Below are positions 8,651 through 16,915 of a DNA stretch of 64,000 bases, in pieces. The position numbers and the translations under genes were made by a program. Source of the DNA: Kangiella profundi (GTDB lineage: Bacteria; Pseudomonadota; Gammaproteobacteria; Enterobacterales; Kangiellaceae); contig NZ_CP025120.1 of assembly GCF_002838765.1 (NCBI RefSeq), forward strand, positions 558,001 to 622,000, given 5' to 3'. Positions within the stretch are counted from its first letter, which is position 1. Each line of letters starts with the position of its first letter. The notes under the pieces were generated by a model, which was not told the origin of the DNA, searched no databases, and saw only the letters and a list, made by a program, of their open reading frames with translations.

Positions 8651-8706
8651 AAAGGCACTGGATCCCGCGGTACCCTATGGGGCAGACCCTCAAGCCGCGG
8701 GATGAC
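8651..8706. repeat. palindromic repeat R3 (inverse of R4)
   Basis: Reads cactggatcccgcgg (8656-8670), an internal spacer, then ccgcgggatgac (8695-8706). It is the reverse complement of R4 with ~20 extra bases in the loop. Its first 18 bases match R1 in reverse. Confidence 0.75.
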
Positions 8707-8805
8707 GAGCTAGAGGTTATTAGTCAAGGTTGTTTGATTACAGGGACGATCCTGAATATCTTATAGAGCTAATCTTTTCCCTACAGCAGAGCTTTAAATA
8801 CTTCT

Positions 8806-8839
8806 GTCATCCCGCGGCTTGACCGCGGGATCCAGTGAC
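8806..8839. repeat. palindromic repeat R4
   Basis: GTCATCCCGCGG-cttga-CCGCGGGATCCAGTGAC: a 12-bp stem with a tight loop, immediately after the stop of the CadC-like gene on the minus strand. Faces R3 as an inverted pair. It may also help end transcription, but no T-run follows. Confidence 0.75.
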
Positions 8840-8847
8840 TTTTAAGA

Positions 8848-10107
8848 TTAAAGCCCCTCATCGCAGGTATTCTCAGGATCTATGGATAACCTGATGCGTT
8901 GGCAGATTTCCTGGTATGAATCGCGCTGACCATTGGCGTGCATCAGGTTCATGAGTCCCAGATTAGCCTCTTTGTCGAGTGGCGAGTAGTTGAGTACGGT
9001 TCGATACCAGACTTCTGCTTCTTGCAGCTCATTGAGTTCTGCATATTTGTCGCCGATGGCAACGCCGATTCGCGGATACCAGGGGCGAACCTTGGCAATC
9101 TGTTCGTCATACACTTCGGTCATGGCGCGATAGGACTGCTCCATTAATTGCAAATACAACTCATCATCACCATTTAACTGGGCAATCTCTGCCTTGTTAA
9201 TCATGGCACCCCATGCATTAGGGTTGAGCTCGATGGCTTTGTCGTAATGCTTCTCAGCTTCTGCATATTTCTCCTGGGCAGCGTAGACTAATCCCAGTGA
9301 ACGATGAACCGAATAATCGTTGGGACTGAGTCGAACGGCTCTTTCGGCCAATGCTTCGGCTCTTGATAAATAGAGTTTGGCTTCGGGGTTGGATAGGCGC
9401 TGTTCCTGATGCGCCTGAGTCAGCGATGAGTGATCAATATCCGGAGTGCCAAGTTCATTCGGCCAGCGCAGGACTTTTTGCACCAGTGCATTGGCCAGGC
9501 CTGATTGAGCAGGACCAAACTCAGGCTCTGCAGCAATGATCCGCTCATAGAGCTTGATGGCGTTTTCGTTATCAGTTCGAGTGTACTGAAAATAATAGGT
9601 ATCGGCCTGTTCCTTTAAACTCTGCAATTCTGGGCTGAGCTCCTGCTCTTGAACAGCGCTATTCTGTTCTTCGTCTTTGCGTTGGCTGAAGACGGTTATC
9701 AGGGAGACAACCATAATGAAGAGCCATATCGGTAGAAAGAATTTACGGCGGTTTGGCTTCGACTCCTCGAGTGGGACTGTCGTTTCTGCTGTGGTCGGTA
9801 CAACTTTAAAGCGGTAGCCGCGTTTGGGCAGGGTTTCTATATATGTCGGGTCCTTTGGATCGTCCCCCAAGGCTTTGCGAAGCTTTGATATGGTTTTTGC
9901 TAACACATCATCGCTCACAACGGCATTATTCCAGACCGCTTCCATAATGCGATCTTTGTGTAATACAGTAGAGTGATTGTGGGCGAGAAAAAATAATAAC
10001 TCGATGGCTTTGGGCTCTAAAGTTTGTGTTTCATGGCCACTGCTGATCTCTCCAGTAGAAAGGTTGCAGTGCCAGTCCAATATTTGTAATGTTTCTTGGT
10101 TTTCCAT
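8848..10107 (-). CDS. CadC-like membrane transcriptional regulator with TPR sensor domain
   Basis: One-component regulator of 419 residues. Residues ~5-105 form an OmpR/PhoB-type winged helix (LEPKAIELLFFL, then ISKLRKALGDDPKDPTYIET and PKRGYRFK). One membrane segment follows at ~127-145 (FFLPIWLFIMVVSLITVF). The rest (~165-419) is probably periplasmic with TPR-like repeats (SLGLVYAAQEKYAEAEKHYD). This is the ToxR/CadC layout, in which the outer domain senses a signal and the inner domain binds DNA. It is divergent from the S41 peptidase gene 153 bp away, a plausible target. The signal is unknown. Confidence 0.85.
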   Translation of the reverse strand: MENQETLQILDWHCNLSTGEISSGHETQTLEPKAIELLFFLAHNHSTVLHKDRIMEAVWNNAVVSDDVLAKTISKLRKALGDDPKDPTYIETLPKRGYRFKVVPTTAETTVPLEESKPNRRKFFLPIWLFIMVVSLITVFSQRKDEEQNSAVQEQELSPELQSLKEQADTYYFQYTRTDNENAIKLYERIIAAEPEFGPAQSGLANALVQKVLRWPNELGTPDIDHSSLTQAHQEQRLSNPEAKLYLSRAEALAERAVRLSPNDYSVHRSLGLVYAAQEKYAEAEKHYDKAIELNPNAWGAMINKAEIAQLNGDDELYLQLMEQSYRAMTEVYDEQIAKVRPWYPRIGVAIGDKYAELNELQEAEVWYRTVLNYSPLDKEANLGLMNLMHANGQRDSYQEICQRIRLSIDPENTCDEGL

Positions 10108-10260
10108 TTTAGTATTGTTAACCCATTGATTTTAAATGCCATTATCCATTAGGGATAAAAAAGTCAGAGAAATGAGAGACAAAGTTCAGGATATTATAGC
10201 CACTCGGTATCAGGATAGTAGCTTGTTTTGACCGATGACCTATATTAGGAGCAAGTTAAC

Positions 10261-11739
10261 ATGTTAGTAGTAAGAACAATAAAGTCTTTTTTAGTGGCAG
10301 TATCACTGGCCTTTGCTATTCCTCTGTCAGCGGGTGCGAGCGACATAAAGGCTGATAAAGCCTATAGCGCAGCGCAGGTAAAAGAGGACTTTGACGAGTT
10401 GTACCAACGACTGAAAGTCGCGCACTATGATTTGTATGTGAATAAAACTCAGGCTGAGTACGATCAATTGTTCAAAAAGCTAAAGAGTCGTATCAAAGAT
10501 TCGATGACCGAGTCTGAGATTCGATTGTTATTTCAGGAGTTCGTAGCTTTTGGCGAAATCGCTCACGCCAGAATTGATTTACCATCTGACGATTATCGTG
10601 AGTATCGAAAGCAGGGTGGTAGGTCATTTCCACTGTATATCAAAGTGATTGATGGCAAGGTGTTTGTTGCTGAGAACTACAGCGATCATCCAGATGTTTC
10701 TGTGGGCATGGAGTTGCTGGCTATTAACGGAGAACCTGTAGACCAGCTCTTTAAGCGCTTAAGACGATTCAAGTCCGCAGATAACGATTACATTTTTAAT
10801 GGTTTTTTGGAGCTAGAGTTGCCTCTATATCTCTGGTTCGAGTTTGGCCCACAAGCTACTTTTAATGTCACATTAAGACAAGGGCAGAAAGTTGTTGAAG
10901 CAGAAATTAAGGCAGTAACGCACCAAGAGTTGCTGACCAGAATTGAAGCACAGGAAGGGTTGTTGCAACTCAGCTGGGAGAGAAACTTTGAGGTGATTGA
11001 GGGAATTGGCTATTTAAGACCTGGGCCGTTTTTTAACTTTTCAGCGGATGCAGATAACGTTTGGGATAATAGTGAGTTTGCCAAGTTTATTGAAGAGGCA
11101 TTTAACCACTTTAGAGAAAAAGATATTGAGGCTCTGTTGATTGATATTCGCAACAATCCTGGTGGCGATAATTCATTTAGCGATCTGATGGTAAAGCAAT
11201 TTGCTGATAAGCCGTTTAAATTTGCTTCAGAGTTTAACGTCAAACTCAGCGAGGAATTTATTGCGGCCAACGAAGAGCGAATGGACCATCGGCAAGAGAA
11301 TGATTCGGGAACCTCTGTTTCTCAGCAGTATCAGGATGCATATCAGGGCTTGGAGCCAGGCGATATTTTTGAGCTTGAGTTTCCGTTAGTGAAACCGGTT
11401 AGCAATCCTTTCGACAAACCGGTGTATGTTCTGATTAATCGCCACTCTTATTCTAATGCGGTGACGGTGGCTGCTCAGGTACAGGATTACGGATTTGCCA
11501 CGATTATTGGAGAGAAAACGTCTGATCTGGCAACAACCTATGGAGCCATGGAGAACTTCAAGCTAACCCATACTGATATTAATGTTGGTTTTCCAAAGGC
11601 ACATATAATTAGACCCAGTGGCGATAGGAAGAGTGATGGTGTGACGCCGGATATCGTGATTAAAACCCCACTGGTTGAGACTGATTCAGATCCTGTTTTG
11701 CAGGAGGCGTTTGCAATCGTTAGAAGTCGGTTGAATTAA
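10261..11739 (+). CDS. secreted S41-family peptidase
   Basis: 492 residues with a signal peptide (~1-27, ending AGASD). A helical N-domain is followed by a PDZ-like part (VSVGMELLAINGEPV, ~147-161), then the S41 core with RNNPGGDNS (297-305) and INRHSYSNAVT (392-401). The probable nucleophile is Ser398, and GEKTSD (417-422) lies nearby. The family is related to C-terminal processing peptidases and tricorn-core enzymes; the substrate is unknown. SD aggag lies 13 bp before ATG 10261. It is divergent from the CadC-like regulator and ends at a strong terminator shared with prs. Confidence 0.85.
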   Translation: MLVVRTIKSFLVAVSLAFAIPLSAGASDIKADKAYSAAQVKEDFDELYQRLKVAHYDLYVNKTQAEYDQLFKKLKSRIKDSMTESEIRLLFQEFVAFGEIAHARIDLPSDDYREYRKQGGRSFPLYIKVIDGKVFVAENYSDHPDVSVGMELLAINGEPVDQLFKRLRRFKSADNDYIFNGFLELELPLYLWFEFGPQATFNVTLRQGQKVVEAEIKAVTHQELLTRIEAQEGLLQLSWERNFEVIEGIGYLRPGPFFNFSADADNVWDNSEFAKFIEEAFNHFREKDIEALLIDIRNNPGGDNSFSDLMVKQFADKPFKFASEFNVKLSEEFIAANEERMDHRQENDSGTSVSQQYQDAYQGLEPGDIFELEFPLVKPVSNPFDKPVYVLINRHSYSNAVTVAAQVQDYGFATIIGEKTSDLATTYGAMENFKLTHTDINVGFPKAHIIRPSGDRKSDGVTPDIVIKTPLVETDSDPVLQEAFAIVRSRLN

Positions 11740-11766
11740 ACCCAGGCATGAGTACTTTTACACAAA

Positions 11767-11800
11767 CAAAAAAAAGCAGGCCGAGGCCTGCTTTTTTTGT
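11767..11800. terminator. bidirectional intrinsic terminator
   Basis: Stem gcaggc (11776-11781) / gcctgc (11786-11791), extended by A-U pairs, loop cgag. It is flanked by a long A-run and a T7 run, so it can end both the S41 gene and prs. Confidence 0.9.
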
Positions 11801-11817
11801 ATCACTGGTTCTAAATC

Positions 11818-12768
11818 TTAATCTAGAAACATGGTTGAGATCGACTCTTCGGTATTTACACGACGAATTGACTCACCCAATAGTGGTGCCAGATCAAGAA
11901 TCTCAATACGTTCACACGCTTGCGCTTCATCTGAAAGCGGTATGGTATTTGTCACAACCAGTTTATCAAGGCTTGAGCCAGTAATGTTGCTGATGGCTTT
12001 GCCTGATAGAACAGCGTGAGTTGCATAAGCATAAACGCTATTTGCGCCGTGATCTTTAAGCGCCTGAGCAGCCTGACACAATGTACCAGCTGTATCGACC
12101 ATATCGTCAACGATCACACAGTCGCGACCTGAAACATCACCGATGATGTTCATAACGCTGACTTCGTTTGCGCGAGGACGACGCTTATCGATAATCGATA
12201 AGTCTGCATCGTTTAGGCGTTTTGCAATTGCACGAGCACGAACAACACCGCCAACGTCAGGCGATACAACCATCAGGTTTTTACCGGCGATATTGGATTG
12301 GATGTGCTCTAGCAGTACTGGAGTTGCGTAGACGTTATCTACTGGAATATTGAAGAAACCCTGAATCTGGTCGGCGTGCAGGTCAACAGTAAGAACTCGG
12401 TCGAAACCTACGCCGCTAATCATATCAGCAACGACTTTAGCACTGATTGGTACACGCGCTGAACGTACACGACGATCCTGGCGAGCGTAACCATAGTAAG
12501 GAATAACTGCGGTGATACGCTTGGCTGATGCACGCTTGAGTGCGTCGGCCATGATGATCAATTCCATCAGGTTATCGTTGGTTGGTGCGCAAGTAGATTG
12601 AATGATGAAAACGTCTTTACCGCGAACATTTTCAAGAATTTCGACGCTGCACTCACCATCACTAAAGCGTTCGGTATGCGCTTTACCCAGTGGTACGTTT
12701 AAGTAATCAGAAATTCGTTTGGCGAGATCAGGTGTGGCATTACCACTGAAAAGCATTAAATCAGACAT
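11818..12768 (-). CDS. prs: ribose-phosphate pyrophosphokinase
   Basis: Makes PRPP from ribose 5-phosphate and ATP for nucleotide, His, Trp and NAD synthesis. 316 residues (E. coli 315). Visible: [10 protein letters not shown], the ATP-loop region [12 protein letters not shown], the metal-binding [11 protein letters not shown], and the PRPP-binding loop [14 protein letters not shown] chose ATG 12768 ([11 protein letters not shown]), which matches the family start and has AGGG upstream; the ATG at 12795 would add nine unaligned residues. It follows tRNA-Gln and ispE on the same strand. Confidence 0.97.
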   Translation of the reverse strand: MSDLMLFSGNATPDLAKRISDYLNVPLGKAHTERFSDGECSVEILENVRGKDVFIIQSTCAPTNDNLMELIIMADALKRASAKRITAVIPYYGYARQDRRVRSARVPISAKVVADMISGVGFDRVLTVDLHADQIQGFFNIPVDNVYATPVLLEHIQSNIAGKNLMVVSPDVGGVVRARAIAKRLNDADLSIIDKRRPRANEVSVMNIIGDVSGRDCVIVDDMVDTAGTLCQAAQALKDHGANSVYAYATHAVLSGKAISNITGSSLDKLVVTNTIPLSDEAQACERIEILDLAPLLGESIRRVNTEESISTMFLD

Positions 12769-12835
12769 CGAAAAGCCCTGTAACATTAGCCCCAAAAGTT
12801 ACAGCAAGCAGAATAAAAGCTGGAAGAAGAGAAGA

Positions 12836-12910
12836 TGGCAGGGGTAGCTGGATTTGAACCAACGAATGGCGGCATCAAAAGCCGCTGCCTTACCGCTTGG
12901 CGATACCCCT
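12836..12910 (-). tRNA. tRNA-Gln (UUG)
   Basis: 75-nt cloverleaf on the minus strand with encoded CCA. Acceptor AGGGGTA / TACCCCT, D-loop AAGCGGTAAGGC, anticodon loop CTTTTGA with anticodon TTG, T-arm TTGGTTCAAATCCAG. It lies between ispE and prs, a usual site for tRNA-Gln in gammaproteobacteria. Confidence 0.95.
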
Positions 12911-12917
12911 GCATTGT

Positions 12918-13793
12918 TTACTTTATTAGCGGGGAGGTGTTGATACCTCTAGCTTCTAAAGTTAGCCAGCGCTGCTTGCACAGAGCCGCTATTTTACGGA
13001 CTTCTCGCTCGTTGTCAAAGGTTAAGAAGAGACAACTTCCGGTTCCGGTTAACATCACTTTTCCGTATTGAGACAGATGCTCAAAGGCTTCTTTTATCTC
13101 CGGATAAAGTTCGAGAACCAGTGTTTGCATGGCGTTGTAACCAACTTCAGGCAAACTCCCTTCGCGAGTGGCGCGTAATTTAATGGGTTTGTCGTTTCTT
13201 GTCAACGCTGAATGTGAAAAAATTTTGCCGGTATTCACATGAACGTTTGGATAGACAACAAGATACCACTTTTCAGGGATTTCTGTGTTGGTTAAAAGTT
13301 CGCCAATGCCTTCTGCCCAAGCACTATGTCCATTTACGAAAACGGGTACGTCGGCACCTAACTGTCTTCCCAGATCAATCAATTGTTGCTGATCGAGGTG
13401 CAAACTCCATAGCTGGTTGAGGGCAACTAATGTGGTTGCGGCATTGGAACTACCGCCACCAAGTCCTGCACCGGAAGGTAGCCGCTTGGTTAGTTTGATA
13501 TCAGCGCCAGATGAACTTTTGCAGAATGGCTGTAGGATTCTGGCGGCTTTGATAATCAGGTTCTGGTCGCTGGGGACTTCGTTGTATTCACTGTCCAGTG
13601 TCAGTTCGCCAGAGTCATTGGGTTTGATCCAGATGTCATCGCCGATGTCTAATAGCTGAAACAGGGTTTGCAATTCATGATAACCGTCTGGTCGCTGTCC
13701 AAGCACTCTTAACTCAAGGTTGAGCTTGGCCGGCGAGGGCCAAAAGCTGTAACCCTCTTCATCAAAGCTACCGGTCGTTCTGGTAAAACTCAT
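12918..13793 (-). CDS. ispE: 4-diphosphocytidyl-2-C-methyl-D-erythritol kinase
   Basis: GHMP-fold kinase of the MEP isoprenoid pathway; it phosphorylates CDP-ME at position 2. 291 residues. Signatures: SPAKLNLELRVLGQRPDGYH at the N-terminus, ATP-binding PSGAGLGGGSSNAA (~105-120), and a C-terminal MLTGTGSCLF motif. Its start overlaps the end of lolB by 4 bp, which implies translational coupling. Conserved order hemA | TPR gene, lolB, ispE, tRNA-Gln, prs. Confidence 0.96.
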   Translation of the reverse strand: MSFTRTTGSFDEEGYSFWPSPAKLNLELRVLGQRPDGYHELQTLFQLLDIGDDIWIKPNDSGELTLDSEYNEVPSDQNLIIKAARILQPFCKSSSGADIKLTKRLPSGAGLGGGSSNAATTLVALNQLWSLHLDQQQLIDLGRQLGADVPVFVNGHSAWAEGIGELLTNTEIPEKWYLVVYPNVHVNTGKIFSHSALTRNDKPIKLRATREGSLPEVGYNAMQTLVLELYPEIKEAFEHLSQYGKVMLTGTGSCLFLTFDNEREVRKIAALCKQRWLTLEARGINTSPLIK

Positions 13794-14416
13794 AAGGTCA
13801 GATCCCAGCTACGCAATGACAAAATAATTTTGTTGTCGCCTTGAGTAATTTTGATCTTCTGGGGCAGGGCCAGGGTTTTATCATGATGCCAGGGGTGGCT
13901 GTCGTATCTTTGATAGAGAACCTGGTAATCCTGATAGTTGAGCTCCTGCAAGGTACCATCTGCATTAATTTTTAGATCATCACGATTGATGCCGGTTGGC
14001 AAACCAAGTACCCAGTCTTGCAAATAGTGTACCGGTAAATCCCAACCCAGAACGTCGTATAAAAGCTGTTCGGCGTTGTAACCTTCGAAGTGCTGATCAT
14101 CGCCAGTTTTAAGTGTTGTCAGTTGTGGAGTGATATCGAGCAACACGTAAGTAGTTCCAAATGTGCCATACATACGGACATTTAGAGTGTCGCGGGCTGC
14201 CTGCTTCCACATGATACTGCTCGAGAAGCTATCCTCCGGCTGAGTTATACCGATACGGCCCTGGGCGGTAAATCCTTTGATGGTTTTCAGGCTTTTATAT
14301 TGTTGTTGCCACTTAGGGTCATCCCACACAGTGGTGTCCTGTTTTTCCGGCAAGGTTTCGCAAGCGGTCAGGAATAGTGCAACACTGATTAATAAGGCGC
14401 GCGATAATAAACTCAT
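13790..14416 (-). CDS. lolB: outer-membrane lipoprotein receptor LolB
   Basis: Takes lipoproteins from periplasmic LolA and inserts them into the inner leaflet of the outer membrane. 208 residues with a type II signal peptide and lipobox LTACE (Cys ~19). The residue after Cys is Glu, not Asp, as expected for outer-membrane sorting. The LolB-fold signature KTIKGFTAQGRIGI follows. First gene of lolB-ispE, with a repeat-containing 336-bp gap upstream. Confidence 0.93.
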   Translation of the reverse strand: MSLLSRALLISVALFLTACETLPEKQDTTVWDDPKWQQQYKSLKTIKGFTAQGRIGITQPEDSFSSSIMWKQAARDTLNVRMYGTFGTTYVLLDITPQLTTLKTGDDQHFEGYNAEQLLYDVLGWDLPVHYLQDWVLGLPTGINRDDLKINADGTLQELNYQDYQVLYQRYDSHPWHHDKTLALPQKIKITQGDNKIILSLRSWDLTL

Positions 14417-14752
14417 CCAAAGGTTCTCATTGTTGTATTCATGAATTAGTTAGGACTGGGGTAATACTGTTCAGCCCCAATGGGCTGGATTATGCCTGTT
14501 TTTGGGGCAGTATGCATCTTTGGGTGGGCATAGGGCAGGTTGTTGGAGATTTGCACTATCCGAAAGTTTTGTCATTCCAAACTAGATTTGGAATCTGCTC
14601 TTATTGCTCTTATAGGGTGGGGTAGCGCCAATTGCATATTATAGGCCTTATGCTTATAGAAAAAGCAGATTACCCGAGGGCACTTCCTTCGGTCGCCTGA
14701 ATTAAATTCAGGATGACATGCATGGAGGGATTTGAGCTATCTTTAAAGGGAG
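14417..14752. other. 336-bp intergenic region with repeat R5
   Basis: No supported gene. It contains the composite repeat at 14571-14717. A run of tgggctggattatgcctgtttttggggc near 14479-14506 is unremarkable. Promoter elements for lolB (minus strand) must lie here, but I could not assign them. Confidence 0.6.
14571..14717. repeat. composite palindromic repeat R5
   Basis: Begins gtcattccaaa and ends ttcaggatgac, the same GTCAT/ATGAC ends as R2. Inside are CCAAA-ctag-ATTTGG near 14577-14591, the 14-mer ggaatctgctctta (14590-14603, reverse match to R2), and CCTGAATT-a-AATTCAGG (14696-14712). Looks like a mosaic mobile repeat. Confidence 0.65.
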
Positions 14753-16723
14753 TTATCCAGCATCCCGGGCTTCTGGGAAACGTTGAAGAACTTCCATCAA
14801 GTAGCGGTTATTAGGATTTTGGCGTAAAGCTCTCTGCCAGATTTCAGTGGCTTTTTCTTTCTCGCTCATGACCCAGAGTACTTCGCCAAGATGGGCTGCC
14901 ACTTCCGGCAAAGGTTGCTTTTGATAAGCCAACTGTAAGTACTCGAGCGCTTTTTGGAGATTTCCCAAACGGTATTGGACCCAGCCCATGGAGTCGAGTA
15001 CGGCACTGTTTTCAGGATCGTGCTGATAAGCAGCTTCGATAAGACGCTGAGCTTCGTCCAACGATCGGTTCATATCAGCTAGCGTGTAGCCTAGTGCATT
15101 CATGGCATCGTGGTGATCGGGCTTAATTTTCAGGACTGTCCGCAAATCCTGCTCCATCTGCTGGAAGTAACCCAGTGGTTCGGCAGCTAGGGCTTTAACA
15201 TACAGCAGGTCCATATCATCAGGCATTTGCTTAACTTCTTTTTCCAGCAACATGTAAGCAGACAGATAGCTGTGGCGACTTTGTAACATCCGAGCGCCAA
15301 TAATGGTTATTTCTTTGTGTAGTTGTTCATCTTCAACACTGGCCTGTAACTGCCTGATCGATTCCAGCAGATCTTCGACAGATTGTGTCTGGTTGAGAAG
15401 TTGCAGTTTCTGGTAATAGAGTGAGGTTTTATTGGGCTCGATCAGCAGTGCACTTTCTATGCGCTCGGCAGCCAGATCGTATTGTTGAATCTGGGTCAGA
15501 AAACTGATCTCAAATTGTAATAAGCGCTGTTTTTCCTGCAGGCTGACCATCTGTTGCGCCTGCTCCAGACTTTGCATGGCATAACGCCAGTTGCCTTGTT
15601 CATGGAGTAGATGGGCAAGACGAGTTCGGGCAGTGTAAAAGTAGTTACCTGGAGGCACCATTTCATAACAGCTGATAGCGCGAACCGGATCATTATTGCG
15701 TAGTGCGGAGTCAGCACAATAATAGCTGGTTATGTCTTTTTTGAAGTTTTTGCGCGCAAGTTGCCAGAAATTATCTGAACTTTCGGCATATTCTTCCATC
15801 GCGTACAAGCTGCCCGCCATCAGGAATTGAGCCTGATAGTTCTTAGGTTGTTTGCGCAAAACCTGCTCAAAGGCTTTAACTGCACCGCTATAATTTTTAT
15901 GGGTATAGAGAAGCTCGCCCAGCTCAAATGTTTGTTCAGCATCTAGAATTCGACTATCGACAATCTGATTAAGGTAGTTTGCGCGTTTATCGCTCGATTC
16001 GAGGGCCAGGGCTTCACCCTTGAGCTCGATCGCTGAGAGGAAGGTTTTGTGTTCTGATAACACCTTATCCAGCAGGCGATGAATTCTGCTTTGATAAAAC
16101 TGTGGATTATGGCTGTTAAGTAGTAAATGAGCTTCCAATGCCTTTAATACTGGATGGTTCAGTCGAGTAGATTCCTGGTTAAAATAATGTACAAAGTCAG
16201 CGTTGTCCTGATAACTGGTGACCTGAACCAGCTGATATAGCTGTTCATCCATTGAAGGCGGTAATAGCTTCAACAGTTGGAACAGTTCGTCATTGGCAGC
16301 CACATAATCCTGAGTCGCTACCGAGGTCAGTAGTTTTACTTTGTGGGCATTGGGATCTTCGGGAGCCTGTTTTAACCAGATGGACAGAGCCTGTCTGACC
16401 TGGTCATAGTCATGTTTTTCTAAGGCTGCTACTGCAGCTCGACGAGCAAGCGCGATGCTACCAGTGCGCTCTGCCGAATCTAAAAAATTACTTTGGGCAA
16501 TTTCCTCCAGGTTCTGCTGACTGGCTATATTGGCCAGCAGAATACTGAAATACAATTGGCTGCGCTGATCGGCTGACATATGCGAAATGTCAGGATAGAC
16601 CGCGGGATCAGGGGCCGGTTGCTGCTCTATCTGGGCTGTCATTGGCTGCTTGGTGGAGCAGGCGGCTAACAGAAGCAGGGCGGCGAGCCATTGTGTAAGG
16701 AGGATATAAAAACGCTTGTTCAT
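14753..16723 (-). CDS. TPR-repeat lipoprotein (PA4667-like)
   Basis: 656 residues with a lipoprotein signal (LLLLAACSTK, Cys ~22). Almost the whole chain is helical repeats. Clear TPRs occur near the C-terminus (ALGYTLADMNRSLDEAQRLI, then DSMGWVQYRLGNLQKALEYL and AAHLGEVLWVMSEKEKATEI). It sits between lolB and divergent hemA, where Pseudomonas also has a TPR gene. Residue +2 after Cys is Ser, which predicts outer-membrane sorting. Probably a periplasmic scaffold; exact function unknown. Confidence 0.85.
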   Translation of the reverse strand: MNKRFYILLTQWLAALLLLAACSTKQPMTAQIEQQPAPDPAVYPDISHMSADQRSQLYFSILLANIASQQNLEEIAQSNFLDSAERTGSIALARRAAVAALEKHDYDQVRQALSIWLKQAPEDPNAHKVKLLTSVATQDYVAANDELFQLLKLLPPSMDEQLYQLVQVTSYQDNADFVHYFNQESTRLNHPVLKALEAHLLLNSHNPQFYQSRIHRLLDKVLSEHKTFLSAIELKGEALALESSDKRANYLNQIVDSRILDAEQTFELGELLYTHKNYSGAVKAFEQVLRKQPKNYQAQFLMAGSLYAMEEYAESSDNFWQLARKNFKKDITSYYCADSALRNNDPVRAISCYEMVPPGNYFYTARTRLAHLLHEQGNWRYAMQSLEQAQQMVSLQEKQRLLQFEISFLTQIQQYDLAAERIESALLIEPNKTSLYYQKLQLLNQTQSVEDLLESIRQLQASVEDEQLHKEITIIGARMLQSRHSYLSAYMLLEKEVKQMPDDMDLLYVKALAAEPLGYFQQMEQDLRTVLKIKPDHHDAMNALGYTLADMNRSLDEAQRLIEAAYQHDPENSAVLDSMGWVQYRLGNLQKALEYLQLAYQKQPLPEVAAHLGEVLWVMSEKEKATEIWQRALRQNPNNRYLMEVLQRFPEARDAG

Positions 16724-16812
16724 CCCTGCAATCCTACAATCTCTTTATGACAAGAGGTAGGAATAATTTGTCATATTAAGTAAATTCTTATCAACATAAC
16801 TGACTTTTTCGA

Positions 16813-16842
16813 TTAGCGGACATGACTGCTCAGTGTTATAAT
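16813..16842 (+). promoter_or_regulatory. hemA: candidate hemA promoter
   Basis: TTAGCG (16813-16818), an 18-bp spacer, and a perfect TATAAT (16837-16842), ~75 bp before the hemA start. The -35 is weak. Confidence 0.45.
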
Positions 16843-16915
16843 TCGCGCCAATTATAAGCCTTTGATTTCTCGTTATTTTTAAGCTGGGCTGCAACAACTC
16901 AACATTTTCTTATCT

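Larger units (their letters stand above)
8295..8847. other. 553-bp intergenic region with repeats
   Basis: No supported gene. The first ~170 bp serve rplY on the minus strand. The rest holds three palindromic repeats (R2 8489-8563, R3 8651-8706, R4 8806-8839) listed separately. The short frame 8455-8658 runs through repeat DNA and is not credible. Confidence 0.7.

Noticed and set aside
8806..8839. R4 read as the terminator of the CadC-like gene
   Set aside because: Stem is strong but no T-run follows on the minus strand; sequence sharing with R1 and R3 fits a repeat better.
12835..13071. 78-residue frame over tRNA-Gln and the end of ispE
   Set aside because: Its first residues translate the antisense of the tRNA; no start signal.
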